Assembly: GCF_001691565.1 (NCBI RefSeq)
Contig: NZ_MAYO01000002.1
Coordinates: 126,272 to 190,271 of the forward strand
DNA: 64,000 bases
Origin: Microbacterium oleivorans
GTDB taxonomy: Bacteria; Actinomycetota; Actinomycetes; Actinomycetales; Microbacteriaceae
Direction: 5' to 3'
Part shown: positions 44,519 through 53,157 of the stretch, piece after piece
Numbering within the stretch: the stretch's first letter is position 1
Layout of the letters: every line of letters starts with the position of its first letter
The notes under the pieces: model-generated
The model's input: the letters and a program-made list of their open reading frames with translations, nothing else
Database searches by the model: none
Told to the model about the DNA's origin: nothing
Position numbers and translations under genes: made by a program

Positions 44519-46144
44519 TCAGGCGTCGCCGCGCTGGCGACGCACCATCTCGACGACCTCGTCGTACTTCGGCGAGTTCATGAAGTTGTCGACCGAGACG
44601 TGCAGGGAGTCGGGGGTGACCCCGCGCGCACGGTCGGTCAGCTGCTGCTGCGTGATGACCAGGTCGGCCGACGGGTCGAGGTTCGCGATCGCCTTGTTGG
44701 TGACCGTGACGCCCTCGACGCCCGCCTTCTTGAACTTGTTGCGGAGCACGCTCGCGCCCATCGCGGACGATCCCATGCCGGCGTCGCACGCGAACACGAC
44801 GTTCGTGATCTCGCGCTCGGCGACGGCGGTGCCGGCAGGGGCGGATGCGGCGGCTGTCGCCGTACCCGAGCCGCGGAGGGCGTCCATCGCGGACGAGGAC
44901 TTGCCCTTGTTGGCCTCGGTCTGAGCGATCGCGGCGTCGAAGGTGTCACCCTCGGCGGCGAGGTCGCGCTTGCGGGACGCCCGCAGGATGACAGCGGTGA
45001 TGAGGAACGTGACGACAGCTGCGACGACGACGGATGCGTAGACGACGAGCAGGTTCGGCACGCCGGCGCCGATCGCCGCCGCCGTGACCGCGATGATGCT
45101 GCCGGGAGCGGCGGGGAACTGGAGTCCGCCGTTGAACAGCATGTTGACGGTCACACCGCTTGCGCCACCGGCGATCAGCGCGAGGATCGTGGCGGGCTTG
45201 CTCAGTGCGTACGGGAAGTAGATCTCGTGGATGCCGCCGACGAACTGGATGATGGCGGCGCCCGGTGCGGATGCCTTCGCCTGTCCGACGCCGAAGAACG
45301 TGAACGCGAGCAGCAGGCCGAGGCCCGGGCCGGGGTTCGCCTCGATGAGGAACAGGATCGACTTGCCGGCATCCTCGACCTGCTGGAGGGCCAGCGGCGT
45401 GAACACACCGTGGTTGATGGCGTTGTTGAGGAAGAGCACCTTCGCCGGCTCGACGAAGATCGACAGCAGCGGCAGCAGGCTGAGCGACACGAGCCAGTCG
45501 ACGATCCCGCCGAGCAGTCGGCCGATTCCGAGCATGAGCGGACCGAATGCGAAGAAGCCGAAGATCGCGAGGAGCATGCCGAGGATGCCCGCGGAGAAGT
45601 TGTTGACGAGCATCTCGAAGCCGGGCTTGATCTTGCCGTCCCACAGCTTGTCCATCTGCTTGGTGACCCACGCGGCGAGCGGGCCCATGATCATCGCGCC
45701 GAGGAACATCGGCTGGTCGGTGCCGACGATGACACCCATGACGGCGATCGTCGCCACGACACCACCGCGGGCGTCGTAGACCATCCGGCCGGCGGTGTTC
45801 GCGATCAGAAGGGGCAGAAGGTAGGTCACCATCGCCCCGACGATGCCGACGTAGCCCGTATAGGTGCCGTTGTCGCCTTCCGTCAGGGTGGTGCGTGCAC
45901 CCTCCCAACCGATGGCGGCGACGTCGCCACCGCCGCCGAGGATCTCCGCGACCGGGAACCAGTGCCAGCCGAAGGGACTGTTGGCACCGAAGAACCCATC
46001 GGGGATGAAGAGCATGGTGATGAAGCCCCATGCGATGAACGCCGCGATGTTGGGCATGATCATGCCCGACAGGAAGGTTCCGAATCGCTGCACGCCGACG
46101 CGTGCGCGGCTCGGACCGCGTGTGGCTGTAGTCGCCGTTGACAT
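44519..46144 (-). CDS. mtlA: Mannitol PTS enzyme IICB
   Basis: Mannitol permease and kinase, 541 residues. The IIC domain (about 15-350) starts VQRFGTFLSGMIMPNIAAFIAWG and has GGIHEIYFPY at the substrate site; a linker of about 90 residues leads to a IIB domain with the phosphorylated Cys453 (FACDAGMGSSAMGAS). The IIA part is separate (mtlF). The ATG at 46144 has AGGAGA upstream; the start at 46177 lies in the ptsI end. Confidence 0.95.
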   Translation of the reverse strand: MSTATTATRGPSRARVGVQRFGTFLSGMIMPNIAAFIAWGFITMLFIPDGFFGANSPFGWHWFPVAEILGGGGDVAAIGWEGARTTLTEGDNGTYTGYVGIVGAMVTYLLPLLIANTAGRMVYDARGGVVATIAVMGVIVGTDQPMFLGAMIMGPLAAWVTKQMDKLWDGKIKPGFEMLVNNFSAGILGMLLAIFGFFAFGPLMLGIGRLLGGIVDWLVSLSLLPLLSIFVEPAKVLFLNNAINHGVFTPLALQQVEDAGKSILFLIEANPGPGLGLLLAFTFFGVGQAKASAPGAAIIQFVGGIHEIYFPYALSKPATILALIAGGASGVTVNMLFNGGLQFPAAPGSIIAVTAAAIGAGVPNLLVVYASVVVAAVVTFLITAVILRASRKRDLAAEGDTFDAAIAQTEANKGKSSSAMDALRGSGTATAAASAPAGTAVAEREITNVVFACDAGMGSSAMGASVLRNKFKKAGVEGVTVTNKAIANLDPSADLVITQQQLTDRARGVTPDSLHVSVDNFMNSPKYDEVVEMVRRQRGDA

Positions 46145-46173
46145 GTGCTGTGTCTCCTTTGGTGTGCCGCGGT

Positions 46174-47841
46174 TCATGCGGCGGTGTGCTGTGCTGCGGC
46201 GTCCTGGGCCGCGGCTCGGGCGGATGCCGCATCGGATGCGGCGAGGGCTGCTTCGGCGATGCGCTCGGCGTCGTCGAGGCTGTGGTGCAAGAGGGTGGCG
46301 CGTACGTCTGCGAGCGCCGTCGGTGCCATAGAGAGCGTCGTCGCGCCGAGGCCGACGAGGACGACGGCGAGCAGCGGGTCGGCCGCGGCCTCACCGCAGA
46401 TGCCGATCGGCTTGCCGGTGGCGCGTCCGCCGTCGCCCGTCGCCTTGACGAGGTGCAGGACGGCGGGATGCCACGGGTCCTGGAACGAGGAGACCGAACC
46501 CAGCAGGCGGTCGGCCGCCAGCGTGTACTGGGTCAGGTCGTTCGTCCCGATCGAGGCGAAGTCGGCGTGGGCGAGGACCTTGTCGGCGAGCAGCGCGGAC
46601 GAGGGGACCTCGACCATGACGCCTGCCGTCTTGATGCCGTACTCCTTCGCGAGGGTGACGAAGTACTCGGTCTCCTCGACGGTCGACACCATCGGAGCCA
46701 TGACCCAGAGGTCGGCCTCGGTGGCGGCATCCGCGTTCGCGAGGGCGGTGAGCTGCTCGCGCAGGATGTCCTCGCTGGCGCGCAGTGCGCGGAGACCGCG
46801 GAGGCCGAGCGCCGGGTTCTCCTCGTGCGCGTCGTTGAGGAAGGCGAGCGGCTTGTCGGCACCGGCATCCAGTGCGCGGACGACGACCTTCTTGCCGGGG
46901 AACGCCTGCAGCAGCTCGGTGTACGCCTTCGTCTGCTCCTCGACGGTCGGCGCCTGTGACGAGCTCAGGAAGAGGAACTCGGTGCGGAACAGGCCCACGC
47001 CCTCGGCGCCGAGCTCGACGGCCTTCGCGGCGTCCTGCGGCTTGCCGAGGTTCGCGAGCAGCGGCACGGCGGTCCCGTCCGCGAGCGCACCCGGCGTGAT
47101 GGGCGCGTCCGCCGCGGCGGCGCGGTCCGCCTCACGACGTTCGGCCTGGGCGATGTCGTCATCGGTCGGCTGGGTGGTGACGACGCCGGCTGCGGCGTCG
47201 ACGACGACCGTCTCGCCTTCGGCGAGGTCAGCCGCACCGCGGACGCCGACGACCGCGACGATGGACTTCTCACGGGCGAGGATCGCGGTGTGCGAGGTCG
47301 GCCCGCCCTCGGTCGTCACGAGCGCGAGGACCTTGTCGAGGTCGAGGAGCGCGGTGTCGGCGGGAGCGAGGTCCTTGGCCACCAGGACGAACGGATGCCC
47401 CGGGTCGGGGACTCCGGGAGCGGCGACGCCCCGGAGGTGCGCGATGACGCGCTGGGCGACGTCGTCGAGGTCGGCGGCGCGCTCGCCGAGGTAGCCGCCC
47501 ATCGCGGAGAGCGTGTCGCGGAACGACGCGAAGGCGTCGAAGACGGCGAACTCGGCGGTCTTGCCGGCGCCGATGCGGTTCGTGACCTCTTCTTCGAGCG
47601 CCGGGTCCTCGGCCATCATGGCCTGCGCCTCGAGCACCTCCTGCGCTGCGCCGCCTGCGGTCTCGCCGCGCTGCTCCAGTTCGCGGGCGACCGCCTCGAT
47701 CGCGGCGCGGACGCGCGCGGTCTCCTCGTCGGCGCTCCGTGCGCTCTTCTCGTCCTTCGGCGCCGGCAGCGGCTCCGCCATCCGTGCGATGGGGCCGTGG
47801 CTCACGCCCAGGCCGATTCCTACTCCTCGAAGCTCAGTCAT
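46174..47841 (-). CDS. ptsI: PTS enzyme I
   Basis: Phosphoenolpyruvate-protein phosphotransferase, the first step of all PTS uptake. The 555-residue protein has the active His in GGPTSHTAILARE (about residue 184), the PEP-barrel motifs GLFRTEFLF and GIMVEVPS-like GVMVEVPSSALL, and the Cys in GICGEAAADP. Lies between ptsH and mtlA in the mannitol operon rather than in a separate pts locus. Confidence 0.95.
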   Translation of the reverse strand: MTELRGVGIGLGVSHGPIARMAEPLPAPKDEKSARSADEETARVRAAIEAVARELEQRGETAGGAAQEVLEAQAMMAEDPALEEEVTNRIGAGKTAEFAVFDAFASFRDTLSAMGGYLGERAADLDDVAQRVIAHLRGVAAPGVPDPGHPFVLVAKDLAPADTALLDLDKVLALVTTEGGPTSHTAILAREKSIVAVVGVRGAADLAEGETVVVDAAAGVVTTQPTDDDIAQAERREADRAAAADAPITPGALADGTAVPLLANLGKPQDAAKAVELGAEGVGLFRTEFLFLSSSQAPTVEEQTKAYTELLQAFPGKKVVVRALDAGADKPLAFLNDAHEENPALGLRGLRALRASEDILREQLTALANADAATEADLWVMAPMVSTVEETEYFVTLAKEYGIKTAGVMVEVPSSALLADKVLAHADFASIGTNDLTQYTLAADRLLGSVSSFQDPWHPAVLHLVKATGDGGRATGKPIGICGEAAADPLLAVVLVGLGATTLSMAPTALADVRATLLHHSLDDAERIAEAALAASDAASARAAAQDAAAQHTAA

Positions 47842-47848
47842 GTGTCCC

Positions 47849-48124
47849 TCAGGCGTCGTGGTCGGTGGTCAGAAGTTCGGTGAGGGCGTCGAGTACCTCT
47901 TCGGCGTTCGTGCCGTCTGCGGTGAGCGTCACGTAGTCGCCGTTCTCGGCGCCGAGCGAGATCACGCTGAGGATGCTGGCCGCGTTGACCGCTCCGCCGG
48001 ATCCTTTCGAGATCGTGACGGGGATGCCGGCATCCTTCGCGGCCTGCGCGAACATCTTCGCGGGGCGGGCGTGCAGACCGTTGGAGGAGCCGATCCTCAC
48101 GGTCCGGCTGGCCGGTGCGCTCAT
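47849..48124 (-). CDS. ptsH: PTS phosphocarrier HPr
   Basis: 91-residue phosphocarrier; the active His18 lies in NGLHARPAKMF and the second conserved region in NAASILSVISLGAENG. It passes phosphate from EI to IIA domains. Overlaps the IIB gene upstream by 4 bp; EI follows after 7 bp. Confidence 0.95.
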   Translation of the reverse strand: MSAPASRTVRIGSSNGLHARPAKMFAQAAKDAGIPVTISKGSGGAVNAASILSVISLGAENGDYVTLTADGTNAEEVLDALTELLTTDHDA

Positions 48125-48450
48125 CGCGGGGTCCTTTCACTGCGGTCGGCGTCCATCGCCGCCGTCACGAGGGCGAGCGTGCGGGTTCCGTCACGATCGC
48201 CGAAGACGTCCTCCGGCAGCAGAACAGCACGCGCCTGTCGGGTGGCGGCATCCCGTTCGATGTCGGAGAGGGCGGAGGCGAGGTGCGGACCCACGAGCAC
48301 CACGTCGCCGGCGTCGGCCTCCGTGGCGACCATGCCGGGCACTCCCGCGCGGACGAACAGGTCCCTGCCTTCGCGCTGTGCGGCGTGCCGCAGACGCTGG
48401 GCGACGAACGTGCTCGACGCACCGGCGCCGCAGACGACGAGGATCTTCAT
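48121..48450 (-). CDS. Orphan PTS IIB protein (lactose/cellobiose-type fold)
   Basis: 109-residue small IIB-like protein with the P-loop MKILVVCGAGASSTF carrying Cys7 as the likely phosphorylation site. No IIC or IIA of the same type is nearby and MtlA already has a IIB domain, so it may be regulatory or serve a permease elsewhere. The ATG at 48450 has AGGAGG upstream. First gene of the mannitol/general PTS operon, divergent from the MtlR-like regulator. Confidence 0.8.
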   Translation of the reverse strand: MKILVVCGAGASSTFVAQRLRHAAQREGRDLFVRAGVPGMVATEADAGDVVLVGPHLASALSDIERDAATRQARAVLLPEDVFGDRDGTRTLALVTAAMDADRSERTPR

Positions 48451-48563
48451 CGATCCGCCTCCTTGTCTCCTTGTCATTCTCATCCGACTCCCAGGAAGGG
48501 ACAACCAGCCGTTCTTCCGCGGGGGAGGAAACCCCCTGGTCGCGCAGATGGTTGACTGGACGG

Positions 48564-50483
48564 GTGAGCCGGGCGAGACAGGACCAGGTCATGGCGCTCC
48601 TGATCCGGGATGCCGCGTGGCGAACGGCCGGCGAGCTCGCCGACGTCGTGGGAGTCACGCCCCGCAGCATCCGCTCCTACGTCGCCGCTCTCAACGCCCG
48701 CGTGCCGGGTGGGGATGCGGTCGAGTCCGGAGCCTCCGGCTATCGCGCCGGCGCAGGCGCTGCGGGCGCACTGCGGAAGGTCACCGAGGAGACGCCGCGC
48801 GACCGACTGCACCGCCTCGTGCGAGACCTGCTCGACGCCCCCGCCGGGGTCGACGTGTACGCCGCGGCGCAGCACTTCCATGTCAGCGAAGCGACGCTCG
48901 AGTCCGACCTCGGGCGGGTGCGCGCCCTGCTGAGCGGCACGCAGCTCACCCTGGAACGCTCCGCGGAACGGGTGCGACTCTCGGGCACCGAGATGGCCCA
49001 ACGCCGTCTGCTCAGCCGTCTCGTCCACGACGAGATGGAGCAGGGCGCCTTCGACCTCCGGGCGCTCCGACGTGCACTGGGGGAGAACACCGCCGAGACC
49101 TCGGCCCTGGGCGCATTCAAATCCGAGCTGGTCGAGGGCCTCGGGGAGCTCGGCTACCTCGTCAACGAATTCGGGATCGGCGACGTCATGATGCACATCG
49201 CGATCGCCGCCGACCGGGTCGGACGGGGCCGCGGACTCGACGGTGCACCGGTCGGCGACTCCGCCGCCCGCAGCCGGATCGCCGACCTGCTCGACCGCCT
49301 CGCCGTGACGCACTTGGGCGTCCACCTCGGCGACGGTGACCGGGACCACCTGGCCGCGCTCGTCCAGACGCGCGTCGTCGCACCGGGCGCCGCGGAGCCC
49401 GACGCCGTCATCCGCGATCGACTGGATGCCGACGTCGAAGCGGCCGTGCGCGCGGTCGTCGCGCGTGCGGCATCCGAGTTCCTCGTCGACATCGACCACG
49501 ACGACTTCATCCTGCGGCTGTCCCTGCACGTCCAGAACCTGCGCCAGCGCGCCCAGGACCGAGCGTGGTCGCGGAACGCGCTCACCCGGTCGCTGAAGTC
49601 GAGCTACCCGATGATCTTCGACGTCGCCGTCTTCATCGCCGAGCAGCTCCGCGTCGTCGTCGGTGCGCCGCTCCACGAGGACGAGATCGCTTACATCGCG
49701 ATGCACGTCGGCGGCCGTCTGGAGCGCTCGCGCCAGTCGGCGCGTCTGCTGACGGCGACGCTCGTCTGCCCCGGCTACTACGAGATGCACGAGCTGCTGC
49801 GCGCGAGCATCGATCGTGCCCTCGGCCGCGAGATCGAGGTCGTCGCGGTCGAGACGCGCGTCGACCCCGATTGGGCAGGGGTCGACACCGACCTCGTGCT
49901 CACGACGATCGATCCTCCCGAGCCCTCCGAGCGGGTCGTGCGGATCCAGCCCTTCCTCACCGAGCCCGACGTGGAACGCGTGCAGGTGGCCGCCGCTCGC
50001 GCGCGCCGAGCGCGGCGCCTCGCGGGGCTGCGCGCAGAGCTCGAGCGCTACTTCTCGCCCGATGCGTTCGTGTCGCGGCTGCCCGCCGACGCCGACGAGG
50101 AGACCGTCATCCGCGGTCTCGGCGGGCTGCTGGCCGCGCAGGGCGTCATCACCGAGGACTACGTGGACCGCACGCTGGAGCGGGAGCGGATCTCGTCGAC
50201 GGCGTTCACCGACGCGCTCGCCGTCCCGCACGCCATCGGCATGACCGCCACGCGCACGGCGATCGCGGTCGGTCTCGCGGACCCGTCGATCCGATGGGGC
50301 GACGGGCGCGTGCAGGTCGTTGCGATGGTGGCGTTCTCCGAGTCGGATCGCGAGGCGTTCCAGACCGTCTTCGAGCAGTTCGTCGAGGTGTTCAGCGAGC
50401 GCGACAGCGTGCAGCGGATCCTCCGCCGCGGCACGAGCTTCGCCGGCTTCCTCGACGAGCTCGTCGCGGTTATCGACGGCTGA
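48564..50483 (+). CDS. MtlR-like PRD-containing PTS regulator
   Basis: 639-residue transcriptional regulator of the BglG/MtlR group. Order of parts: N-terminal HTHs (VMALLIRDAAWRTAGELADVV and a second HTH near residue 90), two PRD domains (about 170-400, ending in DEIAYIAMHVGGRLERS), a IIB-gat-like domain with Cys in LVCPGYYEMHE (about 395) and a IIA-mtl-like domain with His in ALAVPHAIGM (about 555). Phosphorylation of these His/Cys by HPr and permease would control the divergent mannitol operon. Start at GTG 48564 is uncertain; ATG 48591 is possible. Confidence 0.87.
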   Translation: MSRARQDQVMALLIRDAAWRTAGELADVVGVTPRSIRSYVAALNARVPGGDAVESGASGYRAGAGAAGALRKVTEETPRDRLHRLVRDLLDAPAGVDVYAAAQHFHVSEATLESDLGRVRALLSGTQLTLERSAERVRLSGTEMAQRRLLSRLVHDEMEQGAFDLRALRRALGENTAETSALGAFKSELVEGLGELGYLVNEFGIGDVMMHIAIAADRVGRGRGLDGAPVGDSAARSRIADLLDRLAVTHLGVHLGDGDRDHLAALVQTRVVAPGAAEPDAVIRDRLDADVEAAVRAVVARAASEFLVDIDHDDFILRLSLHVQNLRQRAQDRAWSRNALTRSLKSSYPMIFDVAVFIAEQLRVVVGAPLHEDEIAYIAMHVGGRLERSRQSARLLTATLVCPGYYEMHELLRASIDRALGREIEVVAVETRVDPDWAGVDTDLVLTTIDPPEPSERVVRIQPFLTEPDVERVQVAAARARRARRLAGLRAELERYFSPDAFVSRLPADADEETVIRGLGGLLAAQGVITEDYVDRTLERERISSTAFTDALAVPHAIGMTATRTAIAVGLADPSIRWGDGRVQVVAMVAFSESDREAFQTVFEQFVEVFSERDSVQRILRRGTSFAGFLDELVAVIDG

Positions 50484-50949
50484 TCAGTCCGCGAGGCGCG
50501 CGTCGAGCCCCACGCGGCTTAGCGCCGGACCTTGACGGTTTTGTAGCAGTACGAGTACCAGGCAAGAAGGCCCCCCGTGAGGTTGCCTGCCGGCTTTGCG
50601 CAGAAGCCAGACGTTCTGCGGTAGGTCGTTTCTGTGTAGCAGTCAGACCATCCGCTGACGGTGTAACAGTAAGACCTTGAGCTTTCCTTAACCCAGGTCT
50701 GCCCGGTCGGGTTGTACGGCACGGCTTGCGCGGGAGCTGCGCCGGTTATCCCGGCGAGGAGTAGACCGATTGTCACCATCGCAGTTGTCACAGTCCGAGG
50801 AAGACCTCGCCGCGACGCGCTTGACTGATTTGCACTATCCATCGGTGTTCCCCCTTGGGCATGATGAACCTTCATCCCGAAGCTAGCGTGAGCCAGGAGA
50901 TGCAACAAGAGACCGGCTGATCAGCCCGCGAGGCGCGCGTCGAGTCCCA
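50477..50949. repeat. 36-bp direct repeats bounding a low-GC insert
   Basis: Copies at 50477-50512 and 50914-50949 (starting CGGCTGATCAG) match at 34 of 36 positions. The right copy contains the stop and last codons of the acetyltransferase gene; the left copy contains the regulator stop and a non-coding duplicate of that acetyltransferase end. In either copy the two convergent stops form TGATCA, suggesting that the genes once abutted and about 437 bp was inserted. The enclosed DNA is about 50-60 percent GC in the lines I counted, against about 70 outside. Confidence 0.88.
50519..50842 (-). CDS. Small secreted Cys/Tyr-rich protein
   Basis: 107-residue product with a Sec signal peptide (basic RRGLPR, hydrophobic core, cleavage after AQA at residue 40). 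The predicted mature part is 67 residues, basic, with four Cys (mature positions 19, 28, 41, 59) and eight Tyr, including YCYTVSGWSDCY and YSYCYKTVKVRR. I do not recognise a family. The ATG at 50842 has AGGGGGAA upstream; longer starts exist at 50875 and 50908. Codon use and GC are unlike the neighbours and the gene is the only content of an insert between direct repeats, so it was probably acquired. Confidence 0.7.
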   Translation of the reverse strand: MDSANQSSASRRGLPRTVTTAMVTIGLLLAGITGAAPAQAVPYNPTGQTWVKESSRSYCYTVSGWSDCYTETTYRRTSGFCAKPAGNLTGGLLAWYSYCYKTVKVRR

Positions 50950-51496
50950 TCCGGACGCCCGGCCACTCGTGCGGGAGGATCGAGAACACGACGGTGTCGC
51001 GGATCGTCCCGCCCGGTCCGATCCGGTGGTTGCGCAGCACGCCGTCCTGACGGGCGCCGAGCCGTTCGATCGCAGCGCGGGACTGCCGGTTGTGCCACGA
51101 GGTCCGGAACTCGACCGCGATCGCCTCGCACGCCTCGAACGCGTGCGCGAGCAGCAGGCGTTTGGCCGTCGTGTTCACCTCGGTGCGCTGCACCTCACGC
51201 GCAAGCCACGTGTACCCGATCTCGACGCGGCGGTTGGTTGCGTCGATGTCGCAGAACGTGGTCATGCCCTGCGGGCGACCGTCGACGACGACCGTGAACG
51301 GATTCATCCGGCCCGCGTCCCGCTCCGCGAGGCGCCGCGTGATCTCGTCGGGGACGGATGCCGGGATCGACGTGTACCAGGCGTACTCGAGTCCCTCGCG
51401 GGCCGATGCCAGCGCGTCCGCATGCGACGGATCGAGCGGCACGAGCTCGACCCGGCCGTGTCGGAGGGTGACCGGTTCGGTCAGCGCGGTCGTCAT
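50921..51496 (-). CDS. GNAT acetyltransferase
   Basis: 191-residue acetyltransferase of the RimL-like group (LRHGRVELVPLDPSHADAL at the start; RRVEIGYTWLAREVQRTEVNTTAKRLLLAHAFE around the acetyl-CoA region; NRQSRAAIERLGARQDGVLR). Substrate unknown. The ATG overlaps the mutase stop (ATGA), so it belongs to the pnp-pgm unit. Its last codons and stop lie in the right copy of a 36-bp direct repeat. Confidence 0.85.
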   Translation of the reverse strand: MTTALTEPVTLRHGRVELVPLDPSHADALASAREGLEYAWYTSIPASVPDEITRRLAERDAGRMNPFTVVVDGRPQGMTTFCDIDATNRRVEIGYTWLAREVQRTEVNTTAKRLLLAHAFEACEAIAVEFRTSWHNRQSRAAIERLGARQDGVLRNHRIGPGGTIRDTVVFSILPHEWPGVRMGLDARLAG

Positions 51497-53157
51497 GCCT
51501 GCGCCGCGTCGAGCAGGGAGCGGACGCCGGCATCGACGGCCGCGAGCCGGGCTGCGGCGTCGTCCGCGGACTCGCCGCGCACGTCGAGGTAGGCCTTCAG
51601 CTTCGGCTCCGTGCCGCTCGGCCGGACGATGACGCGCGAGCCGTCCGCGAGCCACAGGCGCAGGACGTCGCCGCGGGGCGAACCCTCCGGCGCCGCCAGC
51701 AGGTCCTCCGTGCGGTCGACGGAAACCGAGCCGACGGATGCCGGGGGCGCCGCCCGCAGCGCCGTCATGATGCGGCCGATGACCGAGACGTCGTCGACAC
51801 GGATCGAGACCTGGCCGCTCGCGAAGTGCCCGAAGGTCGCCGCGGACTCGTCGAGCAGGTCGCCGAGCGTCCTGCCCTCCTCGCGCGCCTCGGCGACGAG
51901 GCCGAGGATCGCGACCGCTGCCGAGATACCGTCCTTGTCGCGCACGGTGCCCGGGTTGACGAGGTAGCCGAGTGCTTCCTCGAAGCCGTAGACGAGCCCC
52001 GGTGCGCGGGAGATCCACTTGAATCCCGTGAGGGTCGCCGTGAAGTCGAGGCCGTAGTGCTCGGCGATCGTCTGCAGACCGGGCGAGGAGACGAGCGAGC
52101 AGGCGAGGGTCCCCGACGTTGCGGTGCGAGCGGCGCGCCAGCCGAGCAGCAGTCCGACCTCGTTGCCGGTCAACCGGCGCCAGCCGCCCGGGGCCGCCGC
52201 ATCCGGGATCGCGACGGCGAGCCGATCGGCGTCGGGATCGTTCGCAACGATGAGCTCGGCGCCTGCCTCGCGGGCGGTCTCGACGGCGAGGTCCATCGCG
52301 CCCGGCTCTTCCGGGTTCGGGAAGGCGACGGTGGGGAAGCGTCCGTCGGGCTCGATCTGCGCCGTGACGACGGTCGGTGCGGGGTACCCCGCCGTCTCGA
52401 GCACGCGAGCGAAGGTCTCGTGTCCCACGCCGTGCATCGCGGTGTAGACCCAGTTCAGGCCGGCGGCACCCGCGGGTGCGGGGGCGACCAGGGCCGTGGC
52501 GTTCACGTACGCCTCGACGACGGACTCGTCGGAGGTCTCGTAGTCGTCCGAGCGGGCGATCGCACCGAGGTCTGCGCGCGCGGCGACCTCGTCGATGTGC
52601 GCCGCGATCTCGGCATCCGCCGGCGAGACGATCTGGGCGCCGTCGTCGTCGCCGCCGAGGTAGACCTTGTAGCCGTTGTCGTCGGGCGGGTTGTGGGACG
52701 CCGTCACCATGACGCCGGCCGACACGCCGAGGTGACGCACCGCGAAAGCGAGGACGGGCGTCGGCAGCAGGCGGGGGAGGAGGACGGCGCGGAGCCCCGC
52801 GCCGGCGAAGATCTCGGCGCTGTCGCGGGCGAAGACGTCCGAGTTTCGGCGTCCGTCGTAGCCGATGACGACCGAGGGGGTCTCGCCGCCGGCGCGCTCG
52901 CGCAGGTACGCGGCGAAGCCGGCGGCCGCCTGGCTCACGAGCACGCGGTTCATGCGGTTGGAGCCCGCCCCGAGCGCACCGCGCAGGCCCGCTGTGCCGA
53001 AGGCGAGGCGGGTGTCGAAGCGGTCGTGGAGGTCGGCGGTCGCCGCGTCGTCGCCGGATTCGGCGCGCGCGATCAGATCCGCGAGCTCTGCGCGGGTCGC
53101 CTCATCCGGGTCCTGCGCGAGCCACTGCCGCGCGGTCTCGAGTACGCCCCCGCTCAC
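51493..53157 (-). CDS. Phosphohexomutase (phosphoglucomutase/phosphomannomutase type)
   Basis: 554-residue alpha-D-phosphohexomutase with four domains: GTAGLRGALGAGSNRMN, the phosphoserine loop VMVTASHNPPDDNG, metal loop NDPDADRLA, and phosphate-binding RPSGTEPK near the C-terminus. GTG start overlaps the pnp stop (GTGA). The coupling to purine nucleoside phosphorylase suggests that it may also handle ribose 1-phosphate, like PgcA/PMM-type mutases acting as phosphopentomutase; this is inference. Confidence 0.9.
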   Translation of the reverse strand: MSGGVLETARQWLAQDPDEATRAELADLIARAESGDDAATADLHDRFDTRLAFGTAGLRGALGAGSNRMNRVLVSQAAAGFAAYLRERAGGETPSVVIGYDGRRNSDVFARDSAEIFAGAGLRAVLLPRLLPTPVLAFAVRHLGVSAGVMVTASHNPPDDNGYKVYLGGDDDGAQIVSPADAEIAAHIDEVAARADLGAIARSDDYETSDESVVEAYVNATALVAPAPAGAAGLNWVYTAMHGVGHETFARVLETAGYPAPTVVTAQIEPDGRFPTVAFPNPEEPGAMDLAVETAREAGAELIVANDPDADRLAVAIPDAAAPGGWRRLTGNEVGLLLGWRAARTATSGTLACSLVSSPGLQTIAEHYGLDFTATLTGFKWISRAPGLVYGFEEALGYLVNPGTVRDKDGISAAVAILGLVAEAREEGRTLGDLLDESAATFGHFASGQVSIRVDDVSVIGRIMTALRAAPPASVGSVSVDRTEDLLAAPEGSPRGDVLRLWLADGSRVIVRPSGTEPKLKAYLDVRGESADDAAARLAAVDAGVRSLLDAAQA

